Assembly: GCA_900539425.1 (NCBI GenBank)
Contig: UQBX01000005.1
Span: 1 to 64,000 of the forward strand
Reading direction: 5' to 3'
Length of the DNA: 64,000 nucleotides
DNA from: an uncultured Oscillospiraceae bacterium
GTDB lineage: Bacteria > Bacillota > Clostridia > Oscillospirales > Acutalibacteraceae
Made by a program: the position numbers and the translations under genes. The notes beneath the pieces were generated by a model, which was not told where the DNA came from, did no database searches, and saw only the letters and a list, made by a program, of their open reading frames with translations. Below are positions 26,589 to 35,718 of the stretch, one piece after another (position 1 is the stretch's first letter; every line of letters starts with the position of its first letter).

Positions 26589-26621
26589 ATATTGAGGCAG
26601 GCTTTTTGCCCGCCTCAATAT
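26589..26621 (+). promoter_or_regulatory. Stable hairpin in the rpsL leader
   Basis: Inverted repeat ATATTGAGGC-A-GGC / GCC-C-GCCTCAATAT around a TTTTT loop, with one internal mismatch. The T-run needed for an intrinsic terminator does not follow directly (TGTGCGTGTAAACGGG comes next), so it may be an attenuator, a protein-binding leader structure or an RNA-processing site. Confidence 0.55.
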
Positions 26622-26712
26622 GTGCGTGTAAACGGGCGTTTTTATAAAAATAAGAGCGTCGGTTTATGCGCACATGATGCGTATAAATATTACAGAAAGG
26701 AGATATAAACTA

Positions 26713-27135
26713 TTGCCTACCTTTAATCAGTTAGTAAGAACAGGCAGAAAGTCTGTAGAGAAAAAGGCGAAGGCGCCGGCACTTTTGAAGAGCCTTAACA
26801 CAAAGAAAAATGTTATGAATGATAACTGCTCTCCTCAGAAGCGCGGCGTTTGCACAGCAGTAAAGACTGCTACACCTAAAAAGCCTAACTCCGCACTTCG
26901 TAAGATTGCCCGTGTACGCCTTACAAACGGAATGGAAGTTTCAGCTTATATTCCCGGCGTTGGCCACAATCTTCAGGAACACTCTGTTGTTATGGTGCGC
27001 GGCGGACGTGTTAAGGACCTTCCCGGTGTGCGTTACCACATCATCCGCGGAACTCTTGATACACAGGGCGTAAACGGCAGAATGCAGGCGCGCTCAAAGT
27101 ATGGCGCAAAGAAGCCTAAGGCTGCTAAGAAATAA
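26713..27135 (+). CDS. rpsL: Ribosomal protein S12
   Basis: A 140-aa small-subunit protein of the decoding centre. The start is TTG 26713 (MPTFNQLVRTGRKS), the universal S12 beginning, with AAAGGAG ten bases before it; ATG codons further upstream give a non-homologous extension. TPKKPNSALRKIARVRLTNG and GGRVKDLPGVRYH are conserved. Lys at the 43 and 88 positions is wild type, so no streptomycin-resistance change is present. The C terminus is Lys-rich. Confidence 0.97.
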   Translation: MPTFNQLVRTGRKSVEKKAKAPALLKSLNTKKNVMNDNCSPQKRGVCTAVKTATPKKPNSALRKIARVRLTNGMEVSAYIPGVGHNLQEHSVVMVRGGRVKDLPGVRYHIIRGTLDTQGVNGRMQARSKYGAKKPKAAKK

Positions 27136-27272
27136 GCAGTAGACCCCTATCGGAAAAACAATAGTTTATACCTTTTATATATAATGTATATGCGGTATAG
27201 CCTACTTGTTGACTCCACGGGAAAACCGAGTACCTATGAACTCATTATTAATTATGAAGGAGGGAAGCGAAG

Positions 27273-27743
27273 ATGCCAAGAAGAGGCCAAATCGCTAAGC
27301 GTGATGTGTTGCCCGATCCGCTTTACAACTCAAAGCTTGTAACGCGTCTTATCAACAACATCATGTATGACGGAAAAAAGGGTGTCGCGCAGAAAATCGT
27401 TTACGGCGCGTTTGACATCATTAAAGAAAAAACGGGTAACGATCCCCTTGAGGCTTTCCAGGCCGCAATGGAAAACGTTATGCCTACCCTTGAGGTAAAG
27501 GCTCGCCGTGTCGGCGGTGCAACTTATCAGGTTCCGCTTGAGGTTCGCCCCGAAAGACGCCAGACTCTCGGTCTGCGTTGGATTACGGCTTATGCCCGTG
27601 AGCGTTCTGAAAGAACAATGAAAGAACGCCTTGCTGCGGAGATTATGGACGCTGTTAATAAAACAGGCGGCGCAGTTAAGAAATGTGATGATACTCATAA
27701 GATGGCAGAGGCAAACAAGGCTTTTGCTCATTTCAGATATTAA
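27273..27743 (+). CDS. rpsG: Ribosomal protein S7
   Basis: A 156-aa protein that nucleates the 30S head by binding the 16S rRNA 3' domain. MPRRGQIAKRDVLPDPLYNSK is the standard beginning and RRVGGATYQVPLEVRPERRQ the standard core. GAAGGAGGG precedes the ATG. The 137-base gap after rpsL is longer than usual for the str operon. It contains AT-rich boxes around 27163-27198 that could hold another promoter, but I see no clear one. Confidence 0.97.
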   Translation: MPRRGQIAKRDVLPDPLYNSKLVTRLINNIMYDGKKGVAQKIVYGAFDIIKEKTGNDPLEAFQAAMENVMPTLEVKARRVGGATYQVPLEVRPERRQTLGLRWITAYARERSERTMKERLAAEIMDAVNKTGGAVKKCDDTHKMAEANKAFAHFRY

Positions 27744-27769
27744 TCCCATAATCAGATTAGGAGGATATT

Positions 27770-29863
27770 ATGCCAAGAAAAGTATCTCTTGAAAAGACAA
27801 GAAATATTGGTATTATGGCGCACATTGATGCCGGTAAAACAACAACTACCGAGCGTATCCTTTATTATACGGGAATAAATCATAAGATCGGCGAAACCCA
27901 TGACGGCGCTGCCACAATGGACTGGATGGCGCAGGAGCAGGAAAGAGGTATCACAATCACCTCCGCCGCTACAACCTGTTTTTGGAAAAATCACAGGATT
28001 AACATTATTGATACACCGGGCCACGTTGACTTCACTGTTGAAGTTCAGCGTTCACTGCGTGTACTTGACGGCGCTGTTACCGTTCTTTGTGCAAAGGGCG
28101 GTGTAGAGCCTCAGTCTGAAACCGTATGGCGTCAGGCTGACGATTATAATGTTCCCCGTATGATCTATGTAAATAAAATGGATATTATGGGCGCAGACTT
28201 TTACAATGTTCTTAACATGGTAAAAGATAGATTTAAGTGCAACGCTGTTCCGATTCAGCTTCCTATCGGTTCTGAGGATACCTTCAGAGGTATCGTAGAC
28301 CTTATCAATATGGATGCTGAAATCTATTATGACGATATGGGCAACGATATCCGCCGTGAGGAAATTCCGGAGGATATGAAAGAGCTTGCTCAGGAATATC
28401 GTGAAAAGCTTCTTGAAGCTGTTGCGGAGCAGGACGAAGAACTTATGGAAAAATATTTCGACGGCCAGGAACTCACTGTCGACGAAATTAAAAAGACTAT
28501 CAGAAAGGCAACTTGCAGCTGTAACATGGTACCCATCACTTGCGGTACATCTTACAGAAACAAGGGCGTTCAGCCGCTCCTTGACGCTATTGTTGAATTT
28601 ATGCCGGCTCCTACCGACGTTGAATCAATCAAGGGCGTAAATCCTGAGACTGACGAGGAAGAATATCGTCATTCTTCAGATTCAGAGCCTTTCTCAGCTC
28701 TTGCATTCAAGATTGCAACAGACCCGTTTGTTGGTAAGATCTGCTACTTCCGTGTATATTCAGGCGTTCTCAACGCAGGCTCTCAGGTTTATAACTCAGT
28801 TAAGGGCCACAGAGAGAGAATGGGCAGAATCCTTCAGATGCATGCAAACCACAGAGAAGATATTACAGAGGTTTACGCAGGCGATATCGCCGCTGCCGTA
28901 GGTCTCAAGAACACCACAACAGGTGATACTCTCTGCGATGAAGACCATCCCATCATCCTTGAGTCAATGAACTTCCCGGATCCCGTTATCCGTGTTGCTG
29001 TTGAGCCCAAGACCAAAGCCGGTCAGGAAAAGATGGGTATCGCTCTTGCAAAGCTTGCTGAAGAAGACCCCACATTCAAGGTTTATACCGATGAGGAAAC
29101 AGGCCAGACTATTATCGCCGGCATGGGCGAACTTCATCTTGAAATTATCGTAGACCGTATGCTTCGTGAATTCAAGGTTGAAGCTAATATCGGTGCTCCT
29201 CAGGTTGCTTATAAAGAAACAATTCAGTCCGAATCAATGTCTGATACTAAGTATAAGCGTCAGTCAGGCGGTTCAGGTCAGTACGGTCATGTTAAGATCC
29301 GTATGTCACCGAACCTTGATGAAAACGGTATCGGCAAGGGCTATGAATTCATTAACTCCGTTGTCGGCGGTGCTATTCCTAAGGAATATATCCCCGCTGT
29401 TGACGCAGGTATTCAGGGTGCAATGAAGAGCGGCGTTCTCGCCGGTTACCCCATGGTTGATATCAAAGTTGAGCTTTACGATGGATCTTATCATGAGGTA
29501 GACTCATCTGAAATGGCATTCAAGATCGCAGGTTCTATGGCGTTCAAAGACGCTGCTAAGAAAGCAAATCCCGTTATTCTTGAGCCTATGATGAAAGTAA
29601 CCGTAATCGTACCTGAGGAATACATGGGCGATGTTATCGGCGACCTTAACTCACGCCGTGGCCAGATTCAGGGTATGGAAGACAGAGCAGGCGCAAAGCA
29701 GGTTAACGCTCGTGTTCCGCTTTCTGAAATGTTTGGCTATGTAAACGATCTTCGTTCAAAGACCCAGGGCCGTGGTCAGTACACCATGGAGCCGGACGGC
29801 TATGAGCAGGTTCCGAAGTCAATTTCTGAGGAAATCATTTCCACAAGAACCAAAAAGGATTAA
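27770..29863 (+). CDS. fusA: Elongation factor G
   Basis: A 697-aa translocase GTPase. G1 AHIDAGKTTTTERIL, G2 RGITITSAAT, G3 DTPGHVDF and G4 NKMD are all present, followed by domains II-V of normal length ending in YEQVPKSISEEII. AGGAGG lies before the ATG, 26 bases after rpsG, as in a normal str operon. Confidence 0.98.
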   Translation: MPRKVSLEKTRNIGIMAHIDAGKTTTTERILYYTGINHKIGETHDGAATMDWMAQEQERGITITSAATTCFWKNHRINIIDTPGHVDFTVEVQRSLRVLDGAVTVLCAKGGVEPQSETVWRQADDYNVPRMIYVNKMDIMGADFYNVLNMVKDRFKCNAVPIQLPIGSEDTFRGIVDLINMDAEIYYDDMGNDIRREEIPEDMKELAQEYREKLLEAVAEQDEELMEKYFDGQELTVDEIKKTIRKATCSCNMVPITCGTSYRNKGVQPLLDAIVEFMPAPTDVESIKGVNPETDEEEYRHSSDSEPFSALAFKIATDPFVGKICYFRVYSGVLNAGSQVYNSVKGHRERMGRILQMHANHREDITEVYAGDIAAAVGLKNTTTGDTLCDEDHPIILESMNFPDPVIRVAVEPKTKAGQEKMGIALAKLAEEDPTFKVYTDEETGQTIIAGMGELHLEIIVDRMLREFKVEANIGAPQVAYKETIQSESMSDTKYKRQSGGSGQYGHVKIRMSPNLDENGIGKGYEFINSVVGGAIPKEYIPAVDAGIQGAMKSGVLAGYPMVDIKVELYDGSYHEVDSSEMAFKIAGSMAFKDAAKKANPVILEPMMKVTVIVPEEYMGDVIGDLNSRRGQIQGMEDRAGAKQVNARVPLSEMFGYVNDLRSKTQGRGQYTMEPDGYEQVPKSISEEIISTRTKKD

Positions 29864-29899
29864 TTTGATCCTTTAATTAAACAAAATTACTAAAAACAC

Positions 29900-29928
29900 T
29901 TGATATTTTATCTGTGCTTTGATAAAAT
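29900..29928 (+). promoter_or_regulatory. Promoter of tuf
   Basis: TTGATA (29900-29905), a 17-base spacer and TAAAAT (29923-29928), 45 bases before the tuf start. It allows extra EF-Tu expression above the str operon level. Confidence 0.65.
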
Positions 29929-29973
29929 AATCATAACAATTTATCTACCTAAATTTCTAAGGAGGAAAATCCA

Positions 29974-31170
29974 ATGGCAAAAGAAAAGTTTAACCGTTCT
30001 AAACCGCATGTAAACATCGGTACCATCGGACACGTTGACCATGGTAAGACAACTCTTACAGCGGCTATTACAAAGTATCTTGCAAATGAAGGTCACGCTA
30101 AGTTTGAGGACTATGCTGATATTGATAAGGCTCCCGAAGAGAGAGAGCGTGGTATCACAATTAACACTGCACACGTTGAGTATGAGACAGAAACTCGTCA
30201 CTATGCTCACGTTGACTGCCCCGGCCATGCTGACTATATCAAGAACATGATCACCGGTGCTGCTCAGATGGACGGCGCTATCCTTGTTATCGCTGCAACT
30301 GATGGTCCTATGGCTCAGACTAAAGAGCACCTTCTTCTTGCTCGTCAGGTTGGCGTACCTTACATCGTTGTATTCATGAACAAGGTAGACCAGGTAGACG
30401 ACGAAGAGCTTCTTGAGCTTGTTGAAATGGAAATCCGTGATACTCTTAGCGAGTATGAATTCCCCGGAGATGACATTCCGATCATCAGAGGTTCAGCTCT
30501 TAACGCTCTTAACGCTCCTTCAAATGACGATCCTGCTTGCGATTGCATCAGAGAGCTCCTTGCAGCTGTTGACTCTTACATCCCCACTCCTGAGCGTGAT
30601 GAGAACCTTCCGTTCCTTATGCCCGTAGAGGATGTTATGACAATCACAGGCCGTGGTACTGTTGCTACCGGTAGAGTAGAGCGTGGTGTTCTTAAGCTCA
30701 ACGAGGAAGTTGAAATCGTTGGTATTAAGCCCGAAATCAGAAAGACAGTTTGCACAGGTCTTGAAATGTTCCGTAAGTCACTTGACTTCACACAGGCTGG
30801 TGATAACGTAGGTGCACTTCTTCGTGGTGTTCAGAGAACTGAGATCCAGAGAGGACAGGTTCTTGCAAAGCCCGGTTCAATTCATCCCCACACCAAGTTC
30901 AAGGGTCAGGTTTACGTACTGACTAAGGATGAAGGCGGCCGTCATACTCCTTTCTTCAACAACTATCGTCCTCAGTTCTATTTCAGAACAACTGACGTTA
31001 CTGGTGTTATTACTCTTCCCGAAGGCACAGAGATGTGCATGCCCGGAGATAACGTTCTTATGGATGTTGAGCTTATTACTCCTATCGCTATCGAAAAGGG
31101 TCTTCGTTTCGCTATCCGTGAAGGCGGCAGAACAGTAGGTTCAGGCGTTGTAACAGAGATCAACGAGTAA
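29974..31170 (+). CDS. tuf: Elongation factor Tu
   Basis: A 398-aa GTPase delivering aminoacyl-tRNA. GHVDHGKT, DCPGHADY, NKVDQVDD and a full C-terminal domain (FRTTDVTGVITLPEG) are visible. AAGGAGG precedes the ATG. It ends at a strong terminator, closing the core gene block; no rpsJ/S10 operon follows. Confidence 0.98.
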   Translation: MAKEKFNRSKPHVNIGTIGHVDHGKTTLTAAITKYLANEGHAKFEDYADIDKAPEERERGITINTAHVEYETETRHYAHVDCPGHADYIKNMITGAAQMDGAILVIAATDGPMAQTKEHLLLARQVGVPYIVVFMNKVDQVDDEELLELVEMEIRDTLSEYEFPGDDIPIIRGSALNALNAPSNDDPACDCIRELLAAVDSYIPTPERDENLPFLMPVEDVMTITGRGTVATGRVERGVLKLNEEVEIVGIKPEIRKTVCTGLEMFRKSLDFTQAGDNVGALLRGVQRTEIQRGQVLAKPGSIHPHTKFKGQVYVLTKDEGGRHTPFFNNYRPQFYFRTTDVTGVITLPEGTEMCMPGDNVLMDVELITPIAIEKGLRFAIREGGRTVGSGVVTEINE

Positions 31171-31181
31171 TTCTTTTTAAT

Positions 31182-31209
31182 AAAAGAGCAGTCTTCGGAC
31201 TGCTCTTTT
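31182..31209 (+). terminator. Terminator after tuf (copy 1 of a duplicated terminator)
   Basis: Perfect stem AAAAGAGCAGTC / GACTGCTCTTTT with a TTCG tetraloop, at 31182-31209. An identical 28-base copy lies at 32264-32291 after the acyltransferase gene. Confidence 0.9.
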
Positions 31210-31231
31210 GAATTTTCAGGGTATATAATAT

Positions 31232-32260
31232 ATGGGTAAGATCAACTTATTTAAGGCTGATTATATTAATTCAACTAAAGGTAAAAATTTCACTCCGTGG
31301 ATTAATTATGTAAAAGGAATAGCCATTATTTTAGTTCTTATCGCTCACGATTTGGAGGGCGATAATTGGCTCAATATTTGGATATATTCTTTTCATATGC
31401 CGGTTTTCATGGTTCTTAGCGGTTTCCTTATCAAAGAAACCACCATTTCTCAGCCTTTTTCCAAAGTGCTGAAAAAATATTTAAAATCACTTATACTTCC
31501 ATATTATCTTATAGGATTTTGCGTGCTTTTAATAGAAGTTGCAAAAGATATTATCCAGCGGGATATCTCTGTTAAGAATGAATTAACTTTGCTTTTTAAC
31601 TGGATATTTATGATAGGTATAAAGGCGGACTGGTTTTTGCCGTGTCTGTTTTTCGGAATTATAATAAACATATTGCTTTTAAAACTCTTTAAAGGAAACC
31701 GGATATTTTTAGCGATCGCCGTCATCTGCATTGCTGTTTTATGCTGTTTGGTACCGCATGAAATTGCAATAATAAATGTACTGCTGAGAGGCGGATTGGC
31801 AAGTGCGTATATTTGCATAGGTATATTGCTTAGAGATTTCAAAAACAAATCTCCGCAATTGTTAAATCAAGTAAAAAAATACATAATACCGCTATTTGTT
31901 TTGCTGCTTGCGATAAATATTGCATTAACGGTAGTGAATGGCAAAGTAAGCTTTGCTGCCTTGTCTTTTGGTAAAAGCAGTATTCTTTTTTATATAAATG
32001 GCACGGTAGGAAGTATAATGCTTATGCTGTTTTGCAAGCTTATCGGGAAATTTAAATTGAAGCTGTTGAACTATTGCGGTATAAACAGCATTATAATTAT
32101 GGCAACTCATATGGAAATAATGGCGCTGATAAATACCGCCATGGAATATGTTTTGCCTGAAAAAAACGTTGTTTTTATCTGTATAAGCATAATTGCTACA
32201 TTTATAATTTCACTTCTTTGTATTCCTTTTGCAAATAAAGTGCTTTCAAAAATCAGATAA
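31232..32260 (+). CDS. Acyltransferase-3 family membrane protein
   Basis: A 342-aa protein with about ten hydrophobic segments, of the OafA/WecH-like acyltransferase-3 family that acylates sugars of surface polymers or antibiotics at the membrane. The N-terminal NYVKGIAIILVLIAHD stretch carries the family histidine, and FHMPVFMVLSGFLIKE is the second typical motif. The ribosome site is weak (AGGG, ten bases before the ATG), poorer than neighbouring genes, and the gene is visibly more AT-rich. It lies between two identical terminators, with no promoter that I can see in the 22 bases after the first one, so expression may depend on read-through from tuf. Confidence 0.85.
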   Translation: MGKINLFKADYINSTKGKNFTPWINYVKGIAIILVLIAHDLEGDNWLNIWIYSFHMPVFMVLSGFLIKETTISQPFSKVLKKYLKSLILPYYLIGFCVLLIEVAKDIIQRDISVKNELTLLFNWIFMIGIKADWFLPCLFFGIIINILLLKLFKGNRIFLAIAVICIAVLCCLVPHEIAIINVLLRGGLASAYICIGILLRDFKNKSPQLLNQVKKYIIPLFVLLLAINIALTVVNGKVSFAALSFGKSSILFYINGTVGSIMLMLFCKLIGKFKLKLLNYCGINSIIIMATHMEIMALINTAMEYVLPEKNVVFICISIIATFIISLLCIPFANKVLSKIR

Positions 32261-32263
32261 CAA

Positions 32264-32298
32264 AAAAGAGCAGTCTTCGGACTGCTCTTTTTCTTTTA
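32264..32298 (+). terminator. Terminator after the acyltransferase gene (copy 2)
   Basis: Same TTCG-loop stem as the tuf terminator; the 28 bases at 32264-32291 are identical, followed by a stronger T-run to 32298. Confidence 0.9.
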
Positions 32299-32401
32299 AA
32301 TTCTGTTATATGCTCCAGAAAAATTAAGCCTAGCTCTAAAAAAATCATTCGCCTCCTTTATTTTTATTAATGATTATGGTACAATTTTAAAGGTGAAATT
32401 T

Positions 32402-34624
32402 ATGGCTGAAAAAAAGCTTGAATCTATAAAAGGCACCGTTGAGGAAATTACCTTTTACAATCAGGATAACGGTTATACCGTTATGGAAATATCATGCGGC
32501 AATGAAGCTGTTACCGTTGTGGGTAACTTTTCACAGCTTGCTGTTGGCTCGCAGATAGAGGCGTCGGGTGAGTGGACTGTGCATCCGTCTTACGGCAGGC
32601 AGTTTAAAGCAGATTCTCTTACTGAAACTCTCCCGCAGGATGCGGCAGGAATACTGCGCTATCTTTCAAGCGGTATAATTAAAGGCGTTGGCAGAGCAAC
32701 TGCTGAGAAGATAGTAAACGCTTTTGGTTCTGAATCTTTTGACGTAATTGAAAAGGACGTTGACCGCCTTTCCTCCATAAAGGGCATAAGCAAGCCCGCT
32801 GCAAGAAAAATACAGCGCAGTTTTATAGAAAAATTTGCTTCCCGTCAAACAATAGAGGAACTAAAGCAAAAAGGGCTTACGCATAAGGAAGCGTTTGACG
32901 CATATAATTTCTTTCATGAAAATGCCGTTGAGGTTTTTGATGATAACCCTTATGATTTTGTTGCGGCAGGAATTTATGATTTTGACCGTGCAGAGGAGAT
33001 TGCCGAAGAGCTTGATGAGCCTGTATCGCCAGGTTTGCGTGCGCAGTCGCTTGTGGAACATATTGTTGATCACAATATTTCGAACGGTCATACATGCCTT
33101 CCCCGAGATTCCGTTGTTCGAACGGCAAAAGCATATCTTTCCTGCTCTGATGATGTTGCTCAGATAGCCGTGGACGACGCCGTTGAATATCACCGCCTTA
33201 TCACTGAGGATATCGACGGCCGTCAGTTTCTATTTAATCCGTCTGCGTATAATGCCGAAAAGGATATAGCAGACAGAATAAAAGTCTTTGTGAATTATCC
33301 CCCGCAGGAGAGTGAAATCTCAGGCGCTGAGATATATGCGTTTGAAAAGGCAAATGATATAGAATTTGACGCAAAACAGCGAAAAGCAATCGAAATAGCA
33401 GTCAATAAAGGGTCGCTTATTCTTACAGGCGGGCCCGGTACGGGAAAAACAACTACCGTAAAGGGCATTATTACTCTTATGCAAAACAGGGGGCTTGATG
33501 TTGCACTTGCGGCGCCGACAGGCAGAGCCGCAAAGCGTATGACTGAGCTTACCGGATGTGAAGCAAAGACCGTACACCGCCTGCTTGAGGTAGAATACAA
33601 AGACGGCAGTGATAAACCCGTGTTTGTTCATAATCACAAGAACCCTCTTGATGTGGATGCTGTGATTGTTGATGAGCTGTCAATGGTTGATATTTTTCTG
33701 TTCGATGCTTTGCTTGACGCTTTGCCGCTTCGCGCACGTCTCATTATGGTTGGAGATAAAGATCAGCTGCCTCCCGTTGGAGCGGGTAATGTACTCAGCG
33801 ATATGATAAAAAGCGGACTAATCCCTGTTGTTGAGCTTGATAAGATATTCCGCCAGGCAATGCAAAGTCTTATAGTTACAAACGCACACCGTGTTGTTAA
33901 GGGCGAAATGCCCGTTACAACTGATAACGGTGTTGATTCTGATTTCTTTATGATGCACGAAACGGTTCCCATCTCCGCCTGCCGCAAGATAGTTGATCTT
34001 GTTACAAGGCGTCTGCCGGCGGCTTACTCAATGGATCCTGTTTCAGATCTGCAGGTGCTCTGCCCCAGCAAAATAGGTGAAACTGGTTCTCAGAATATAA
34101 ACATAATGCTGCAAAAACAGCTCAATCCGCCAAAGAGGGGTAAAAACGAGATAGTTTCACGCGGATATATACTGCGTGAGGGTGATAAGGTCATGCAGAT
34201 CAAAAACAATTACGATATTCCGTGGTTCAAATCCGATGATAACGGTATGGGCGTTTTTAACGGAGATATCGGAATACTTACACGCATAGACCGTGCGGCG
34301 GATATAATCAATGTGAAATTTGATGATCGTGAGGCTATGTATTCAGTTGAAAATGTGGGTGAGCTTGAGCTTGCGTATGCCATGACTGTACATAAAAGCC
34401 AAGGCTCCGAATTTGACGGCGTAATAATACCCGTTGTAGCAACGCCGCAGAAACTCGCTTACAGAAATCTTTTTTATACGGCGGTTACAAGAGCTAAAAA
34501 ACTTATAGTTCTTGTGGGCACCGAAAGCAATGTCAGAGCAATGGTGGAGAATGACAAAAAAAGCCGCCGTTACAGCGCGCTTCTTCATTTTTTAACTGTT
34601 GACAATAACCCTTTTTTACAGTAA
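32402..34624 (+). CDS. recD2: RecD2-type ATP-dependent DNA helicase
   Basis: A 740-aa 5'-3' helicase of the RecD2/YrrC group (RecD-like without RecBC). An N-terminal OB-like region (5-75) and helix-hairpin-helix repeats (about 80-140) precede the motor. Walker A is GGPGTGKTTT (from 343), Walker B VDELSMVD, then GDKDQLPPVGAGNV, and motif VI-like YAMTVHKSQGSEFDGV near the C terminus. ATG 32402 is chosen over GTG 32393 because AAAGGTG fits it as ribosome site. Confidence 0.95.
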   Translation: MAEKKLESIKGTVEEITFYNQDNGYTVMEISCGNEAVTVVGNFSQLAVGSQIEASGEWTVHPSYGRQFKADSLTETLPQDAAGILRYLSSGIIKGVGRATAEKIVNAFGSESFDVIEKDVDRLSSIKGISKPAARKIQRSFIEKFASRQTIEELKQKGLTHKEAFDAYNFFHENAVEVFDDNPYDFVAAGIYDFDRAEEIAEELDEPVSPGLRAQSLVEHIVDHNISNGHTCLPRDSVVRTAKAYLSCSDDVAQIAVDDAVEYHRLITEDIDGRQFLFNPSAYNAEKDIADRIKVFVNYPPQESEISGAEIYAFEKANDIEFDAKQRKAIEIAVNKGSLILTGGPGTGKTTTVKGIITLMQNRGLDVALAAPTGRAAKRMTELTGCEAKTVHRLLEVEYKDGSDKPVFVHNHKNPLDVDAVIVDELSMVDIFLFDALLDALPLRARLIMVGDKDQLPPVGAGNVLSDMIKSGLIPVVELDKIFRQAMQSLIVTNAHRVVKGEMPVTTDNGVDSDFFMMHETVPISACRKIVDLVTRRLPAAYSMDPVSDLQVLCPSKIGETGSQNINIMLQKQLNPPKRGKNEIVSRGYILREGDKVMQIKNNYDIPWFKSDDNGMGVFNGDIGILTRIDRAADIINVKFDDREAMYSVENVGELELAYAMTVHKSQGSEFDGVIIPVVATPQKLAYRNLFYTAVTRAKKLIVLVGTESNVRAMVENDKKSRRYSALLHFLTVDNNPFLQ

Positions 34625-34645
34625 CATTTATATGACGCTTATAAT

Positions 34646-34668
34646 CCCGCGTCAGAAAACGCGGGCTG
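34646..34668 (+). terminator. Weak terminator-like hairpin between recD2 and the mreB homologue
   Basis: Seven-base stem CCCGCGT / ACGCGGG with a CAGAAA loop, followed by CTGTTTATA. The T-run is poor, so it may only partly stop transcription. Confidence 0.4.
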
Positions 34669-34689
34669 TTTATATTAAGGAATGAAATT

Positions 34690-35718
34690 ATGTTCGGTTA
34701 TGATTTGGGAATAGACCTCGGCACAAGTTCAATAGTTATCTCCGTGCCCGGCAAAGGAGTTGTGGTTAACGAACCGTCTTATGTCGCGTATGACACTCAG
34801 ACGGAAAAGATCCTTTATGCCGGCCGAAGGGCATATTATCTTGAGGGCAGGGAGCCGAGCGGAGTATCCGTAATTCAGCCCATAGTGGGCGGAGCGATAA
34901 CTAATTATTCAATCGCCTGCCGTATGGTGCAGTTTTTTATAAATAAAATAATTAAAAAAAGTATTTTCAAGCCCCGTGTTGTTGCGGCTGTTTCCGCGCT
35001 TGCAACGGATGTTGAAAGGCGTACGCTGATCTCGGTTATAATAACTGCCGGCGCAAGATCAGTATGCCTTGTTGAGGAGCCGCTTTGCGCCGCTTTCGGA
35101 GCGGGAATAGACCCTCTTCAGCCAACGGGCGCCTTCGTTATAGATATCGGCGGCGGCACTACCGATATGGCGGTTATCAGCCAGGGAAGTATGAGCCAGA
35201 TAGATACACTGCGCGTGGCAGGTGATACTTTTGATGAGGAAATCACACGCCATATGCGTGATAAATACGGTGTGCTTATAGGCAAAAGAATGGCAGAAGA
35301 GATAAAAAATCGTATTGCCGGGGCTGTTGAACGTGAAGAAGATGTAAGTATGCAGGCAAAAGGACGAGATATGTTTTCGGGTATGCCGTGCGTTGTTGAG
35401 ATAACCGGCAATGAGATATATGAGTGCCTAAAACCGCTTTTTGAGGAGCTTACAGGCGCGGCGTCCGTTCTGTTTGAGCGTACCACTCCTCAGCTTGTTG
35501 CGGATATAAAAGATTCCGGCGTTATCCTCACGGGTGGATGCTCTGAGATATACGGTATTGATAAATTGTTCTCTCAGGCCTTGAATCTTGATGTAACAAT
35601 TGCGCCGCGTGCAGAGCTCTGTGTTTCAAAGGGCACAATGATAGCATTAAATAAGATGCACATTCTTGATCAGTACGGATACAGATTCCAAACAAAACAG
35701 GATGTAAGAATCAGATGA
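34690..35718 (+). CDS. MreB/Mbl-type rod-shape-determining actin homologue
   Basis: A 342-aa actin-fold ATPase. Phosphate-binding loops LGIDLGTSSIVI and VIDIGGGTTDMAVIS and the adenosine motif VILTGGCSEIYGIDKLF are present, in MreB order and length. MreB-family filaments guide lateral wall synthesis. The gene is not with mreC/mreD; instead its stop codon overlaps the start of an adenosyltransferase gene by four bases. It could be a second MreB-like protein (Mbl or MreBH) rather than the principal one, so I give no symbol. Confidence 0.9.
   Translation: MFGYDLGIDLGTSSIVISVPGKGVVVNEPSYVAYDTQTEKILYAGRRAYYLEGREPSGVSVIQPIVGGAITNYSIACRMVQFFINKIIKKSIFKPRVVAAVSALATDVERRTLISVIITAGARSVCLVEEPLCAAFGAGIDPLQPTGAFVIDIGGGTTDMAVISQGSMSQIDTLRVAGDTFDEEITRHMRDKYGVLIGKRMAEEIKNRIAGAVEREEDVSMQAKGRDMFSGMPCVVEITGNEIYECLKPLFEELTGAASVLFERTTPQLVADIKDSGVILTGGCSEIYGIDKLFSQALNLDVTIAPRAELCVSKGTMIALNKMHILDQYGYRFQTKQDVRIR

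Noticed and set aside
26674..26712. N-terminal extension of S12 from ATG 26674
   Set aside because: S12 proteins start with M-P-T-x-N-Q-L; the ribosome site fits TTG 26713.
34625..34689. Possible cobalamin riboswitch before the mreB homologue-ECF operon
   Set aside because: The gap is only 65 bases, too short for a cobalamin riboswitch, and it has no B12-box.
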